Positions 40,269 through 47,962 of a DNA stretch of 60,434 nucleotides are shown one piece after another. The number at the start of each line of letters is the position of its first letter. Positions within the stretch are counted from its first letter, which is position 1. The stretch is from DATDAH01 sp036525535 (GTDB lineage Bacteria > Actinomycetota > Acidimicrobiia > Acidimicrobiales > DATDAH01): the NCBI GenBank assembly GCA_036525535.1, contig DATDAH010000160.1, positions 1 to 60,434 of the forward strand, given 5' to 3'. The position numbers were made by a program, and so were the translations under genes. The notes under the pieces were generated by a model. That model did not search any database. It saw nothing but the letters and a program-made list of their open reading frames with translations, and had not been told where the DNA came from.

Positions 40269-40495
40269 GGGAACTCTTTCGATCGGTGGGATCCGGGCCG
40301 TCAGGATGCCAGCCCGAGCCGTCAGTCAACGTTCAGGGGCTACCAAGCCACCGTCAGCCGCCGCGCAGACCAGCAGTTCGTGGGCCACGAGCCCGCGGGG
40401 TGGGCGCCCGGGAGTGGCCCGGCGGGAGGGGACTTGGTGCGTCCTCGGGGTGGTGAAAACATCCCGGGACGACCAGACGACTCGCGCTCGGAGGG

Positions 40496-41041
40496 GTGAT
40501 CGGGCCGGTGGCCTTCGTGGGGACGTGGGCCACGCTCGGCACACGGTTCCCCGGGTACGACCCGACCCAGGACGCCATCAGCCGGCTGGCCGCCGACGGG
40601 GCGCCGGACCAGGCCTGGATGACGGCCGGGTTCGTGGCCTTCGGCATCGGCGTGCCCCTGTTCGCCGTCGCCCTGCGCGATGCCCTGCCCGGGCCGGCGT
40701 GGACCACGGCGATGGCCACCGGTCTGGCCACACTTGGCGTGGCCGCGCTGCCCCTCGACGGCTGGGCGGGCGACACGGCCCACGGCGTGGCTGCGGGGAT
40801 CGCGTACGTGACGCTCGCGGCCACTCCCCTCCTGGCCGCCGGGCCGCTGGCCCGCCTCGGCCGGCGCCGGGCGGCGGTGGCGTCCCGGATCCTCGGTGTC
40901 GCCTCCCTCGCGTGCCTCGGGGCCACGACACTGGACGACCGCGCCGGCCTGCTCCAGCGCCTGGGCCTCACCCTCGGCGACATCTGGCTGGTCACCGCCG
41001 CGGTCGGCATCCTGAGAGGCGGGTACGGTCGCCCGGAGTGA
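40496..41041 (+). CDS. DUF998 membrane protein
   Basis: 181 residues, about five or six membrane segments. G-P-V-A-F-V-G-T-W and G-Y-D-P-T-Q-D-A-I-S-R-L-A-A-D-G are the DUF998 signatures. The GTG at 40496 is the first start codon, but the family-like sequence R-R-L-A-L-G-G-V extends a few codons upstream, where no start codon exists after the in-frame stop at 40454-40456. The N-terminus may therefore be slightly truncated or begin at a rare codon. Confidence 0.78.
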   Translation: MIGPVAFVGTWATLGTRFPGYDPTQDAISRLAADGAPDQAWMTAGFVAFGIGVPLFAVALRDALPGPAWTTAMATGLATLGVAALPLDGWAGDTAHGVAAGIAYVTLAATPLLAAGPLARLGRRRAAVASRILGVASLACLGATTLDDRAGLLQRLGLTLGDIWLVTAAVGILRGGYGRPE

Positions 41042-41072
41042 CCAATCGAGCCGATCCCGCCTGAGGCAACTC

Positions 41073-41573
41073 GTGGCTCCCGTGCTCCAGCTCGTGGTCG
41101 GCGACATCATCGAGCTCGACGTCGACGCCGTCGTGAATGCCGCGAACTCGTCGCTCCTCGGCGGGGGCGGCGTCGATGGGGCCATCCACGACGCCGCGGG
41201 ACCGGAGCTGCTGGCCGCTTGTCGCCCTCTCGGCGGCTGCCCGACCGGCCAGGCGAAGGTCACGCCCGGCTTCGCCCTTCCTGCCCGGTGGGTCATCCAC
41301 ACCGTCGGCCCGGTGTGGCACGGCGGCGCGCGGGGCGAGCCGGACCTGCTGGCCTCGTGCTACGTCGAGTCCTTGGCCCGGGCCGACGAGGTCGGCGCCC
41401 GGTCCGTTGCCTTCCCGGCCATCTCCACCGGCGTCTACGGCTATCCCGCCGGCCTCGCGGCCCGGATCGCGGTGGACACCGTTCGGGCCACGCCGACCGA
41501 CGTCGAGAGCGTCACCTTCGTCGCCTTCAACGACGACGCCCGCCTGGCCTTCGCCGGCCTGCTCGACGGGTGA
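41073..41573 (+). CDS. macrodomain (MacroD-type) ADP-ribose-binding hydrolase
   Basis: 166 residues. D-A-V-V-N-A-A-N-S-S-L-L-G-G-G-G-V-D-G-A-I-H near residue 20 holds the catalytic-loop Asn and the Gly-rich ADP-ribose loop; C-P-T-G-Q-A-K-V-T-P-G near residue 55, W-V-I-H-T-V-G-P-V-W and P-A-I-S-T-G-V-Y-G-Y-P complete the site. It likely hydrolyses O-acetyl-ADP-ribose or removes ADP-ribose from proteins. It starts at GTG; no sirtuin gene is nearby. Confidence 0.9.
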   Translation: MAPVLQLVVGDIIELDVDAVVNAANSSLLGGGGVDGAIHDAAGPELLAACRPLGGCPTGQAKVTPGFALPARWVIHTVGPVWHGGARGEPDLLASCYVESLARADEVGARSVAFPAISTGVYGYPAGLAARIAVDTVRATPTDVESVTFVAFNDDARLAFAGLLDG

Positions 41574-41640
41574 GCCCGGCGGATCCTCGACTGGCCCACG
41601 AGCGGTAGGAACCAACGATTCGCCCTGCCAGCATGGCGAG

Positions 41641-42174
41641 GTGAGCTCGCCGGTGGGATCGACCGAACGCCTGGCCGTCCACCTCCCGGCGGAGGCCGAC
41701 GGGCCCGAGGTCATCGAGGCCGCTCTGGCCAGCAAGGATCTCCACCACCCGTGGCTGGTCGCGCCCACGACGGACGAGGCCTGGACCACCTTCCTGTTCC
41801 GCATCGTGGAGTCCCGCCACCACGGCTTCCTGCTCCGCTCCCTTGCCGACGGGTCCGTGGTCGGCATCGTCAACGTCAGCGACATCATCCAGGGCAGCTT
41901 CTGGTCGGCCCACCTCAGCTATTACGCCTTCACGGGTCAGGAGGGCCAGGGCCTGATGACCGAGGGCGTCCGCTGGGCCGTCGACCACGCCTTCGACGAG
42001 ATCGGTCTGCACCGCCTCGAGGCCAACATCCAGCCCGGCAACCGGCCATCGCGGCGACTGGCCGAGCGCTGCGGCTTCCTGAAGGAGGGGTTCTCGCCCC
42101 GCTACCTGCACATCGACGGGGACTGGCGGGACCACGAACGCTGGGCCCTCACGAAGGAAGACCGGCCGACGTAG
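41641..42174 (+). CDS. GNAT-family N-acetyltransferase (RimJ/RimL-like)
   Basis: 177 residues. F-T-G-Q-E-G-Q-G-L-M-T-E-G-V is the acetyl-CoA pyrophosphate loop (Q/R-x-x-G-x-G/A), followed by L-H-R-L-E-A-N-I-Q-P-G-N-R-P-S-R-R-L-A-E-R-C-G-F, the C-terminal block of the ribosomal-protein alanine acetyltransferase type. The GTG start is 6 nt after CAGCAT. The substrate is unknown. Confidence 0.88.
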   Translation: MSSPVGSTERLAVHLPAEADGPEVIEAALASKDLHHPWLVAPTTDEAWTTFLFRIVESRHHGFLLRSLADGSVVGIVNVSDIIQGSFWSAHLSYYAFTGQEGQGLMTEGVRWAVDHAFDEIGLHRLEANIQPGNRPSRRLAERCGFLKEGFSPRYLHIDGDWRDHERWALTKEDRPT

Positions 42175-42184
42175 CCGGCGCCGG

Positions 42185-42718
42185 TCAGAGAGCGGCGTTG
42201 GCCGCCTCGAACTGCTCGAGGGTCTCGTCGACGCTGTAGGGGGACTCGACGAGGGTCTCGGGGTCCCACTGGCTGCGTTCCAGGGCGAAGAAGTCGCCAC
42301 CGTAGATGTGGATGGCACCGGCGAACTGGGAGGTGGGGTTGGTGACGCTGTGGATGGTGTCGTCGCCCAGCAGGCAGACGTCGGAGGGCCGGAGCTCCCG
42401 GCCGCCGGACTCGGCCAGGCCGTCACCGTCGCGCCGGAAGAAGGCGTTGTCCTCGCCGCCGGTGTAGATCCCGATGGATGCCCAGGTCAGGTGGTTGTGG
42501 GGGCGCAGGGACATGCCCGGTGCCCACACCACCTTGAGGACGGTGAGCTCGTCGGACACATGCAGACGGACCAGCTCGGCCCGATCGGGCGGCAGGGCGG
42601 CCGCCACCTCACCGGGAGACGTCACCGCCCGGTCCAGGACCTCCTTCACGGCCAGGCGGGGCTGAGCCTCCGCCCGGGCCGCCAGGACATCGGCGAGGAA
42701 GGTGTCGAGGTCGAACAT
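42185..42718 (-). CDS. cupin-fold metal-dependent protein (cysteine-dioxygenase-like)
   Basis: 177 residues. The barrel has P-H-N-H-L-T-W-A-S-I-G-I-Y near residue 95 (His ligands), E-D-N-A-F-F-R-R, and D-D-T-I-H-S-V near residue 140 for the third His. This is the predicted metal-dependent enzyme family of the double-stranded beta-helix superfamily, related to cysteine dioxygenase. It diverges from the DinB-like gene over 52 bp. Confidence 0.78.
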   Translation of the reverse strand: MFDLDTFLADVLAARAEAQPRLAVKEVLDRAVTSPGEVAAALPPDRAELVRLHVSDELTVLKVVWAPGMSLRPHNHLTWASIGIYTGGEDNAFFRRDGDGLAESGGRELRPSDVCLLGDDTIHSVTNPTSQFAGAIHIYGGDFFALERSQWDPETLVESPYSVDETLEQFEAANAAL

Positions 42719-42770
42719 GCGTCGAGCCTCGCGCCATACGGCCGGTTTCGCACCCCCTACCGTGGGGATC

Positions 42771-43274
42771 GTGACCGAGCCCCGAGTGGATCCTGCATTC
42801 GACCTCGACGAGCGGGCCATGCTCGAGGCCTTCCTGGACTGGTACCGGGCCACCGTCTTCCAGAAGTGCGAGGGCCTGCCGGCCGGTCAGCTGGCCGAGC
42901 GCTCCGCCCCGCCATCCATCCTGAGCCTGATCGGCATCGCCCGGCACCTGGCCGAGGTCGAGCGCTGGTGGTTCCGCATGGTCTTCGGCGGCCAGCCGGA
43001 GCTGGGCGAGATCTACTGCACCGACGACGACCTGGAGGCCGACCTCGAGGCCGTCGACGCCGACCCCGACGCCGACCTCGCCACACTCAGGGCCGAGATC
43101 GCGCTGGCCCGGGCGGCCACGGCCGGTCACGATCTGGACGAGTTCGGCCACGACCCCCGGGGGGCGGACATGAACCTGCGCTGGATCTACGTGCACATGA
43201 TCGAGGAGTACGCCCGCCACGTCGGCCACATGGACCTGCTGCGTGAGCGGATCGACGGCACCACCGGCGACTGA
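42771..43274 (+). CDS. DinB/DUF664-family protein
   Basis: 167 residues, four-helix DinB fold. S-L-I-G-I-A-R-H-L-A-E-V-E-R-W-W-F has the first metal His; the C-terminal E-E-Y-A-R-H-V-G-H-M-D has the other two. Actinobacterial members are often mycothiol-dependent or of unknown activity. TACCGT stands 7 nt before the GTG start. Confidence 0.88.
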   Translation: MTEPRVDPAFDLDERAMLEAFLDWYRATVFQKCEGLPAGQLAERSAPPSILSLIGIARHLAEVERWWFRMVFGGQPELGEIYCTDDDLEADLEAVDADPDADLATLRAEIALARAATAGHDLDEFGHDPRGADMNLRWIYVHMIEEYARHVGHMDLLRERIDGTTGD

Positions 43275-43275
43275 G

Positions 43276-44586
43276 TTGCGGTGCCGCTCGGCGCTGGTCG
43301 CCGCCGCCCTGCTCACCGACGGGCTGGTTGCCGGTGCCGCACCCGCCCGCGCCTCGCCCGCTGACGCCCCCACGGTGGGGTTCGTCGGCGACTCCATCCC
43401 GTTCGAGGCCTTGGACCACTACGACACGACGATCCTGCGGGACCGGGCCATCGTCTTCAACCAGATCGGCCTGGCTCTCAAGATCCGTCAGGTGCTACCC
43501 GCGGTCCGAGAGGCCGTTCGGAACGGCGCCATGCCCGACATCTTCGTCGCCTTCATCGGGACGTCCCAATCCGAGTCCGACCCACCGTCGGTGTGGCGCC
43601 GCGAACTTCGGCAGCTCCTCGATCTCGTCAGCCCGGAGGTGGACTGCGTCCGGGTCTTCGAGGTCGACGACACCGACACGAACTACTACCTGCTCCACGA
43701 CCGGTACGCCGCCGCCTACAACCGCATCACCCACGCGGTGAGCCACGAGTACGACAACGTCGACTGGTTCCACTACGACCTCTGGGCCGAGCTCGTCGGG
43801 CCGGCGTGGGAGCGGCGGGACCAACTCCACCACAACGTCTACGGCCGGGTCCACATCGCACGGCTCATGCGGGAGGTCACCAACAGCTGCGACCCGGCGC
43901 TCACCAGCGGCCCCTTCTGGGACGTGCCCGACTCGGACGCCGCGGCCGGGGCCATCGCCTGGGTCGGCCAACGCCATCTCTTCGGGGGCTACGCCAATGG
44001 GACCTACCGGGCCCGGGTCGGCAGTTTCGTGCTCCCCGCGACGCGCGGGGCGTTGCTGAACATGGCGTGGCGCCTGGGTGGCCGCCCAGGCGGGTATCCA
44101 GAGCACCCGTGGTCCGACGGTCGCCCTGCGCTCGACGCCGCGCTGCGATGGGCCGCGGCCACCCGGGTCGACTCGGGCTTCGCCGACGGCACCTACCGGC
44201 CCGACACCCCGGTGAGCCGGATCCAGGCGCTGGGCCTGCTCTGGCGCATGGCCGGACGCCCGGTCGGTTTCGATGACGACCCGTGGTCTGATGCCGAAGG
44301 CCCGGCCGTCCGTTGGGCCGCGGTCAACCACCTCCTCCCCGGCGCCACCGCCACCACGTTCCGTCCCGACGCCCGCCTCGGCCGTGGCCTGTTGGCCCGC
44401 TTGTTGTTCGCGTTCGACGCCCTGCCCAGCGCCCCGTCCCCACCCAGCCCGCCGCCGACCACCCCGGTACCGTCGACGACGGTCTCCTCTGCGACGACCA
44501 TGACGACCACCCCCTCGCCGACCACGCTTCCTCCGACCACGCTTCCTCCAACCACCCTGCCCTCGACCACCACGGAGGTCCCGTGA
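43276..44586 (+). CDS. secreted SGNH-like protein with S-layer-homology repeats
   Basis: 436 residues from TTG at 43276; an in-frame GTG at 43243 overlaps the previous gene. A signal peptide (ending A-R-A) is followed by an SGNH/GDSL-like domain (F-V-G-D-S near residue 40; I-G-T-S-Q-S as the Gly-Thr block; Y-G-R-V-H for the His). From about residue 225 there are three SLH-type repeats (W-V-G-Q-R-H-L-F-G-G-Y-A-N-G-T-Y; S-G-F-A-D-G-T-Y-R-P-D; T-F-R-P-D-A). A Pro/Thr tail of some 40 residues follows. It is probably an envelope-anchored acyl-esterase. Confidence 0.75.
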   Translation: MRCRSALVAAALLTDGLVAGAAPARASPADAPTVGFVGDSIPFEALDHYDTTILRDRAIVFNQIGLALKIRQVLPAVREAVRNGAMPDIFVAFIGTSQSESDPPSVWRRELRQLLDLVSPEVDCVRVFEVDDTDTNYYLLHDRYAAAYNRITHAVSHEYDNVDWFHYDLWAELVGPAWERRDQLHHNVYGRVHIARLMREVTNSCDPALTSGPFWDVPDSDAAAGAIAWVGQRHLFGGYANGTYRARVGSFVLPATRGALLNMAWRLGGRPGGYPEHPWSDGRPALDAALRWAAATRVDSGFADGTYRPDTPVSRIQALGLLWRMAGRPVGFDDDPWSDAEGPAVRWAAVNHLLPGATATTFRPDARLGRGLLARLLFAFDALPSAPSPPSPPPTTPVPSTTVSSATTMTTTPSPTTLPPTTLPPTTLPSTTTEVP

Positions 44587-45341
44587 GCACCCACCTCGTC
44601 CTGATCGTGATCGACAGCAACGACCCTCACCGCCTGGCCCGCTGGTGGTCCGAGGCTCTCGGCTGGCCCATCACCCTGGAGGACGACGAGGAGGTGGTGG
44701 TCGAGCCCATGGACGAGCTGGAGGACCAGGTACCGGTGCTCGGCTTCGTGCCCGTGCCCGAGGCGAAGACCACGAAGAACCGTGTGCACCTCGACCTGGC
44801 CTCCACGTCACCCGAGGACCAGGCCGCGACGGTCGAGCGCCTCCTGGCCGCCGGGGCCATGCGGGCCGACGTCGGCCAGACGGGCGACGAGAGCTGGGAG
44901 GTGCTGGCCGACCCCGAGGGCAATGAGTTCTGCGTGCTGCGCGAGGTGGGCGACGGCGGTCCCCTCGCGTCGGTCTGCCTCGATGTCGTCGATCACGAGG
45001 CCCAGGCCCGCTTCTGGGCCGAGGCCTCGGGCTGGACGGTCGTCGAGCAGGACGAGGAGGGCTCCTCGCTGGTCAACCCGTCCGGGCGGCGCCCCCATCT
45101 GGACCTCCTCTCCGTGCCCGCACTGAGCCCGGGCAAGAACCGCCTCCACCTCGACGTGGCCCCGCCCAAGGACGCCGACCACGCCGCCGAGGTGGCCCGC
45201 CTGGTGGCCGCCGGCGCCACCCCGGCCGACGTCGGCCAGACCGGAGACGAGAGCTGGGTGGTCCTGGCCGACCCGGAGGGCAACGAGATGTGCGTGCTCA
45301 GCGGCCGGGACATCCCGAGCCTCTCGCCCGGACCGGGCTGA
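44583..45341 (+). CDS. VOC-family protein with two glyoxalase-like domains
   Basis: 252 residues, a tandem duplication. Each half begins with a beta-strand and R-x-A-x/F-W-S/A-E-A-L/S-G-W and ends with A-D-V-G-Q-T-G-D-E-S-W-x-V-L-A-D-P-E-G-N-E-x-C-V-L. K-N-R-V-H-L-D-L and K-N-R-L-H-L-D-V carry the His metal position. It is coupled by GTGA to the SGNH-SLH gene, though a functional link is not obvious. The reaction is unknown; such Glyoxalase_6 proteins may bind antibiotics or aromatics. Confidence 0.87.
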   Translation: MSTHLVLIVIDSNDPHRLARWWSEALGWPITLEDDEEVVVEPMDELEDQVPVLGFVPVPEAKTTKNRVHLDLASTSPEDQAATVERLLAAGAMRADVGQTGDESWEVLADPEGNEFCVLREVGDGGPLASVCLDVVDHEAQARFWAEASGWTVVEQDEEGSSLVNPSGRRPHLDLLSVPALSPGKNRLHLDVAPPKDADHAAEVARLVAAGATPADVGQTGDESWVVLADPEGNEMCVLSGRDIPSLSPGPG

Positions 45342-45394
45342 CCTCGTCGGGCGGGATGCCCGAGGCCGTGTCACCGCGCCGCCAGAATGGGCCC

Positions 45395-45982
45395 GTGCGC
45401 CCTCTCGCTCCTGCCGTCGTCTCGGCCGTGCTCGGCCTGGCCCTCCTCGGAACCGCCGGTCCGGCCGCGGCCCACGGCGACGAGGTCGTGCTCGAAGTCG
45501 TCGAGGCCACCCCCAGCGACGAGGGATCGGCGGTCACCTACCGCCTCGCGCTCACCTACGAGAACGACGGCGACGGCATCAACGGGGCCACGGTCACGGC
45601 CACGGCCCTCCTCGCCGGGGGCGACCCGGCCGCGCCCCAGGCGCTGACCGGCACCGGCACCGACGGCCTCTACGAGGGCACCATCGTCTTCTCTGCGCCC
45701 GGGCGGTGGCGGGTGCAGTTCGACGCCACCGATCCCGAGGCCCAGGCCAGCGCCACCTACCGGGTGCCCGCCCCCGCGCCGCCCACGACGAGCGCCGCCC
45801 CCGCGACCACCCTGCCGCCCGCTACTAGTGCCGCGGTCGAGCCGACCCTGACCGAGGACGACACCGAGACCGGGAGCGACGATCCCCCCGTCGGCCTGTT
45901 CGCCGGCCTCGCCGTAGCCGGCCTGGTGTTCGTCGGCGCGGCCGTCTACGTCGTCCGCCGCCGCCGGACCGACTCGACCTGA
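45395..45982 (+). CDS. exported YtkA/FixH-like domain protein with C-terminal membrane anchor
   Basis: 195 residues: signal peptide (cleaved after A-A-A, leaving H-G-D), a beta-sandwich of about 95 residues (V-T-Y-R-L-A-L-T-Y-E-N-D-G-D and G-R-W-R-V-Q-F-D) that resembles YtkA/CopC-type domains, a Thr/Ala/Pro-rich linker, one membrane segment (about 165-187) and a basic tail. The mature N-terminal His-Gly-Asp could bind copper. CAGAAT lies 6 nt before the GTG. Confidence 0.65.
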   Translation: MRPLAPAVVSAVLGLALLGTAGPAAAHGDEVVLEVVEATPSDEGSAVTYRLALTYENDGDGINGATVTATALLAGGDPAAPQALTGTGTDGLYEGTIVFSAPGRWRVQFDATDPEAQASATYRVPAPAPPTTSAAPATTLPPATSAAVEPTLTEDDTETGSDDPPVGLFAGLAVAGLVFVGAAVYVVRRRRTDST

Positions 45983-46110
45983 CCTCCAACCAGGACCTGG
46001 GAGGAAATGGCGCGACCTTCCCGGATGGGCCAGGTCCGACGGTGACGGGCACCTGGTGTCGCTGACCATCCAGACCCAGGCCGTTTTTGAGCTGATCCGA
46101 GCACCTGACG

Positions 46111-46138
46111 GTGGGCCATGGCCGGCGCCATGGCCCAC
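46111..46138. repeat. 12-bp perfect hairpin (GTGGGCCATGGC / GCCATGGCCCAC)
   Basis: The two 12-bp arms are exact complements around a CGGC loop. There is no T-run on either strand; the nearest is TTTTT at 46084-46088, before the hairpin. It may be a rho-independent-like terminator for minus-strand transcription or a protein-binding palindrome. Confidence 0.6.
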
Positions 46139-46193
46139 TCGTCCCCTCCCCGGTGTCGCAGACGGTCCCGGCCCACCGAGACCGTCCTCGACC

Positions 46194-46313
46194 TCAGAGG
46201 CCCAGCGGAAGCTGGCTGCCGTTGAACACCCGGGTTCCGTTGCTCAGGCCGAGGCCGAGCAGGCCCAGGGTCACCACCGCCGCGGCCAGGAGGGATCGAC
46301 GGACGCACCGCAC
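46194..46313 (-). CDS. possible small membrane peptide (39 aa)
   Basis: GTG at 46313 has AGGAG 9 nt upstream on the minus strand. The 39 residues begin R-C-V-R-R and continue with a 19-residue hydrophobic segment (L-L-A-A-A-V-V-T-L-G-L-L-G-L-G-L), then a short polar tail. No homology is recognised. Support is the Shine-Dalgarno plus the positive-inside membrane pattern only. Confidence 0.3.
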   Translation of the reverse strand: MRCVRRSLLAAAVVTLGLLGLGLSNGTRVFNGSQLPLGL

Positions 46314-46429
46314 CTGGAGGAACTCCTGTTTCAGAACTGAAGCCGTCACCACCCGATAGGACCCGCAGTCCCCCGGAGGATGACGGCGGTCGGCGGGATT
46401 CCTGCCTGCCGTGCTGCACTGGTGCGGTG

Positions 46430-47002
46430 ATGTTCACCGCCGACGCCGTTCCCGGCCTGGCTGATGGCACGATCACCGTGACCTTCCGGGCGTGGAAGCG
46501 TCCCCAGGCCAAGGTCGGTGGCCGGTTCCACAAGGACGATCTCTGGTTCGAGGTCGACGCGGTGCGGACCGTGCCCGTAGCCCGCATCAGCAAGGCCGAC
46601 GCCCGTCGCGCCGGGGAGGCCGACGCCGATGCGGTGCGCCGCCGCCTCGGAGATCCGCCTCCCGAGACCGAGGTGTACCGGGTGGCGTTCCACAGGATCG
46701 GTCCCGCCGGGCCGCCCGCGAACGAGGCCGACCTGGATCCCGACGAGATCGCCGAGATCACCCGCCGCTTGGACCGCCTCGACGGGGCCGCCGCCGCGGG
46801 GCCCTGGACCCGGGCGACGCTGGCCCTCATCGCCACCCAGCCCGGGGTGGTGTCGACGACCCTGGCCGAGACGCTGGGCCGCGAGCGCTTCGCCCTGAAG
46901 ACCGACATCCGAAAGCTGAAGCGCCTCGGCCTCACCCTGAGCCTGGAGGTGGGCTACGAGCTGTCCGCCCGGGGCCAGGCCTACCTCGACGCCACGTCGT
47001 AG
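46430..47002 (+). CDS. ASCH-domain protein with C-terminal winged helix
   Basis: 190 residues; ATG at 46430, with an in-frame GTG one codon earlier. Residues 1-100 are ASCH/PUA-like (D-G-T-I-T-V-T-F-R-A-W-K-R-P-Q-A-K-V-G-G-R). Residues about 115-185 look like a winged helix (T-L-A-L-I-A-T-Q-P-G-V-V-S-T-T-L-A-E-T-L, then D-I-R-K-L-K-R-L-G-L-T). An RNA-binding-like fold joined to a DNA-binding-like fold suggests a regulator or a modified-nucleotide sensor. It is distinct from the ASCH protein at 30520. Confidence 0.72.
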   Translation: MFTADAVPGLADGTITVTFRAWKRPQAKVGGRFHKDDLWFEVDAVRTVPVARISKADARRAGEADADAVRRRLGDPPPETEVYRVAFHRIGPAGPPANEADLDPDEIAEITRRLDRLDGAAAAGPWTRATLALIATQPGVVSTTLAETLGRERFALKTDIRKLKRLGLTLSLEVGYELSARGQAYLDATS

Positions 47003-47042
47003 GTGCCGCGGATCGACTACCCGCCACGACGACCTCGTATCA

Positions 47043-47056
47043 GGGACCTACGGCCC
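47043..47056. promoter_or_regulatory. DosR-like box (GGGACCTACGGCCC) upstream of flavodoxin
   Basis: The sequence fits GGGAC-N4-GGCCC, the core of the mycobacterial DosR/DevR palindrome (TTSGGGACTWWAGTCCCSAA). Its centre is 42.5 bp upstream of 47092, the start point predicted from GAGGAT at 47080-47085. A single copy; no clear partner 22 bp away. Confidence 0.65.
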
Positions 47057-47091
47057 TGTCGGGAGGCACCACCCAGGCGGAGGATCGGGGC

Positions 47092-47133
47092 ATGCGGACC
47101 ACCCGACTCGACGTCACTCTGGGGGTCGTGTAA
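47092..47133 (+). CDS. possible leaderless 13-codon leader ORF of the flavodoxin transcript
   Basis: ATG at 47092 stands 6 nt after GAGGAT, matching the leaderless pattern of other genes here, and encodes M-R-T-T-R-L-D-V-T-L-G-V-V. It lies 112 bp before the flavodoxin ATG. It may only mark the transcription start, or act as an upstream peptide. A second 21-codon frame (47143-47208) follows in the leader. Confidence 0.3.
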   Translation: MRTTRLDVTLGVV

Positions 47134-47245
47134 TCGGGCCAGATGAAGCGCCGGTTCCGGATCGTCGCGGACCGCATCACCGGAAGACCTGTCGGCCGGT
47201 CGGCGTGACCTGCAGGCCGGGACCCACTAGCTGCAGGAGGCACTC

Positions 47246-47773
47246 ATGCGAGCGCTCGTCGTCCACGAGTCGATGTTCGGGAACACCGAGACCGTTGCCC
47301 GAGCTGTTGCCGACGGGCTCTCGACCGTCGCGGACGTCGAGGTCGAGTGCGCCGCGGTCCACTCGGCGTCGACCGATCTCGCCGGTGTCGACCTGCTGGT
47401 GGTCGGCGGCCCGACCCACGCGTTCAGCATGAGTCGGGCGTCGACCCGGGCCGACGCGGTCACGAAAGGCGCCGATGAAGCCGTGGCGTCGGGTCCGGGC
47501 ATCCGGGAGTGGATCGAAGAGCTCGAGCCGACGCCGAGCACGGCGGTCGCCGCCTTCGACACCCGCGTCCGGCGGCCCCGGGTCCCGGGCTCAGCGGCCC
47601 GAGCGGCCCGCAAGCACCTCCGGTCTCGGGGCTTCATGGCCGTGGGCCCGCCGACGACGTTCTGGGTCCACGGCATGACGGGCCCGCTGGACGACGGTGA
47701 GGAGGCCCGGGCCCGCCAGTGGGGCGCCGACCTCGGCACCGCCTGGGTCTCCCAACGAGCTCTGCCTTCGTGA
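47246..47773 (+). CDS. flavodoxin-family protein
   Basis: 175 residues. E-S-M-F-G-N-T-E-T-V-A near the N-terminus is the FMN phosphate loop; V-V-G-G-P-T-H-A-F-S and A-A-F-D-T-R-V are the isoalloxazine-side loops. The C-terminal half is slightly longer than in electron-transfer flavodoxins. GCAGGAGG precedes the ATG. The upstream DosR-like box suggests hypoxic induction. It may serve as a low-potential electron carrier or quinone reductase. The stop overlaps a 24-codon frame. Confidence 0.85.
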   Translation: MRALVVHESMFGNTETVARAVADGLSTVADVEVECAAVHSASTDLAGVDLLVVGGPTHAFSMSRASTRADAVTKGADEAVASGPGIREWIEELEPTPSTAVAAFDTRVRRPRVPGSAARAARKHLRSRGFMAVGPPTTFWVHGMTGPLDDGEEARARQWGADLGTAWVSQRALPS

Positions 47774-47844
47774 GCGGATGCGAGGGCCCACGGCGACTCG
47801 CCGAGGCCATCCTCCGGGGTGAGGGGACGATCATCGTCCTCTGA
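47770..47844 (+). CDS. possible 24-aa peptide coupled to flavodoxin
   Basis: GTG at 47770 shares GTGA with the flavodoxin stop and opens a 24-residue frame with an amphipathic R-R-L-A-E-A-I-L-R and the hydrophobic end T-I-I-V-L. The last codons coincide with a palindrome (GGACGATCATCGTCC). No family is recognised; chance is a real alternative. Confidence 0.22.
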   Translation: MSGCEGPRRLAEAILRGEGTIIVL

Positions 47845-47865
47845 CCGGGCGACGACGGTGAGGAG

Positions 47866-47901
47866 AGGACCAAGGTCCCGACGCGGAGCGACCCTCGGCC
47901 C
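47866..47901. promoter_or_regulatory. tandem DosR-like boxes upstream of the multicopper oxidase
   Basis: AGGACCAAGGTCCC (47866-47879) and GCGACCCTCGGCCC (47888-47901) both match GGGAC-N4-G(G/T)CCC with one mismatch each. Their starts are exactly 22 bp apart, as in paired DosR sites. GAGGAT at 47923-47928 could be the -10 element, placing the proximal box about 41-43 bp before the start point. Confidence 0.65.
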
Positions 47902-47962
47902 TGCCCGCCACCGTCGTTCGGGGAGGATCGTGGACGCCGACCCCTGACCCCCTGGAGGAGCG

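Larger units (their letters stand above)
45983..46429. other. 447-bp intergenic region
   Basis: No sizeable gene is supported here. It holds a perfect hairpin at 46111-46138 and a possible 39-residue minus-strand peptide (46194-46313). The rest shows no recognisable motif. Confidence 0.6.

Noticed and set aside
47824..47839. GGACGATCATCGTCC palindrome as another DosR-like box
   Set aside because: The half-sites are 7 bp apart instead of 4, and it lies within a possible short frame after flavodoxin. It is palindromic but does not fit the motif.
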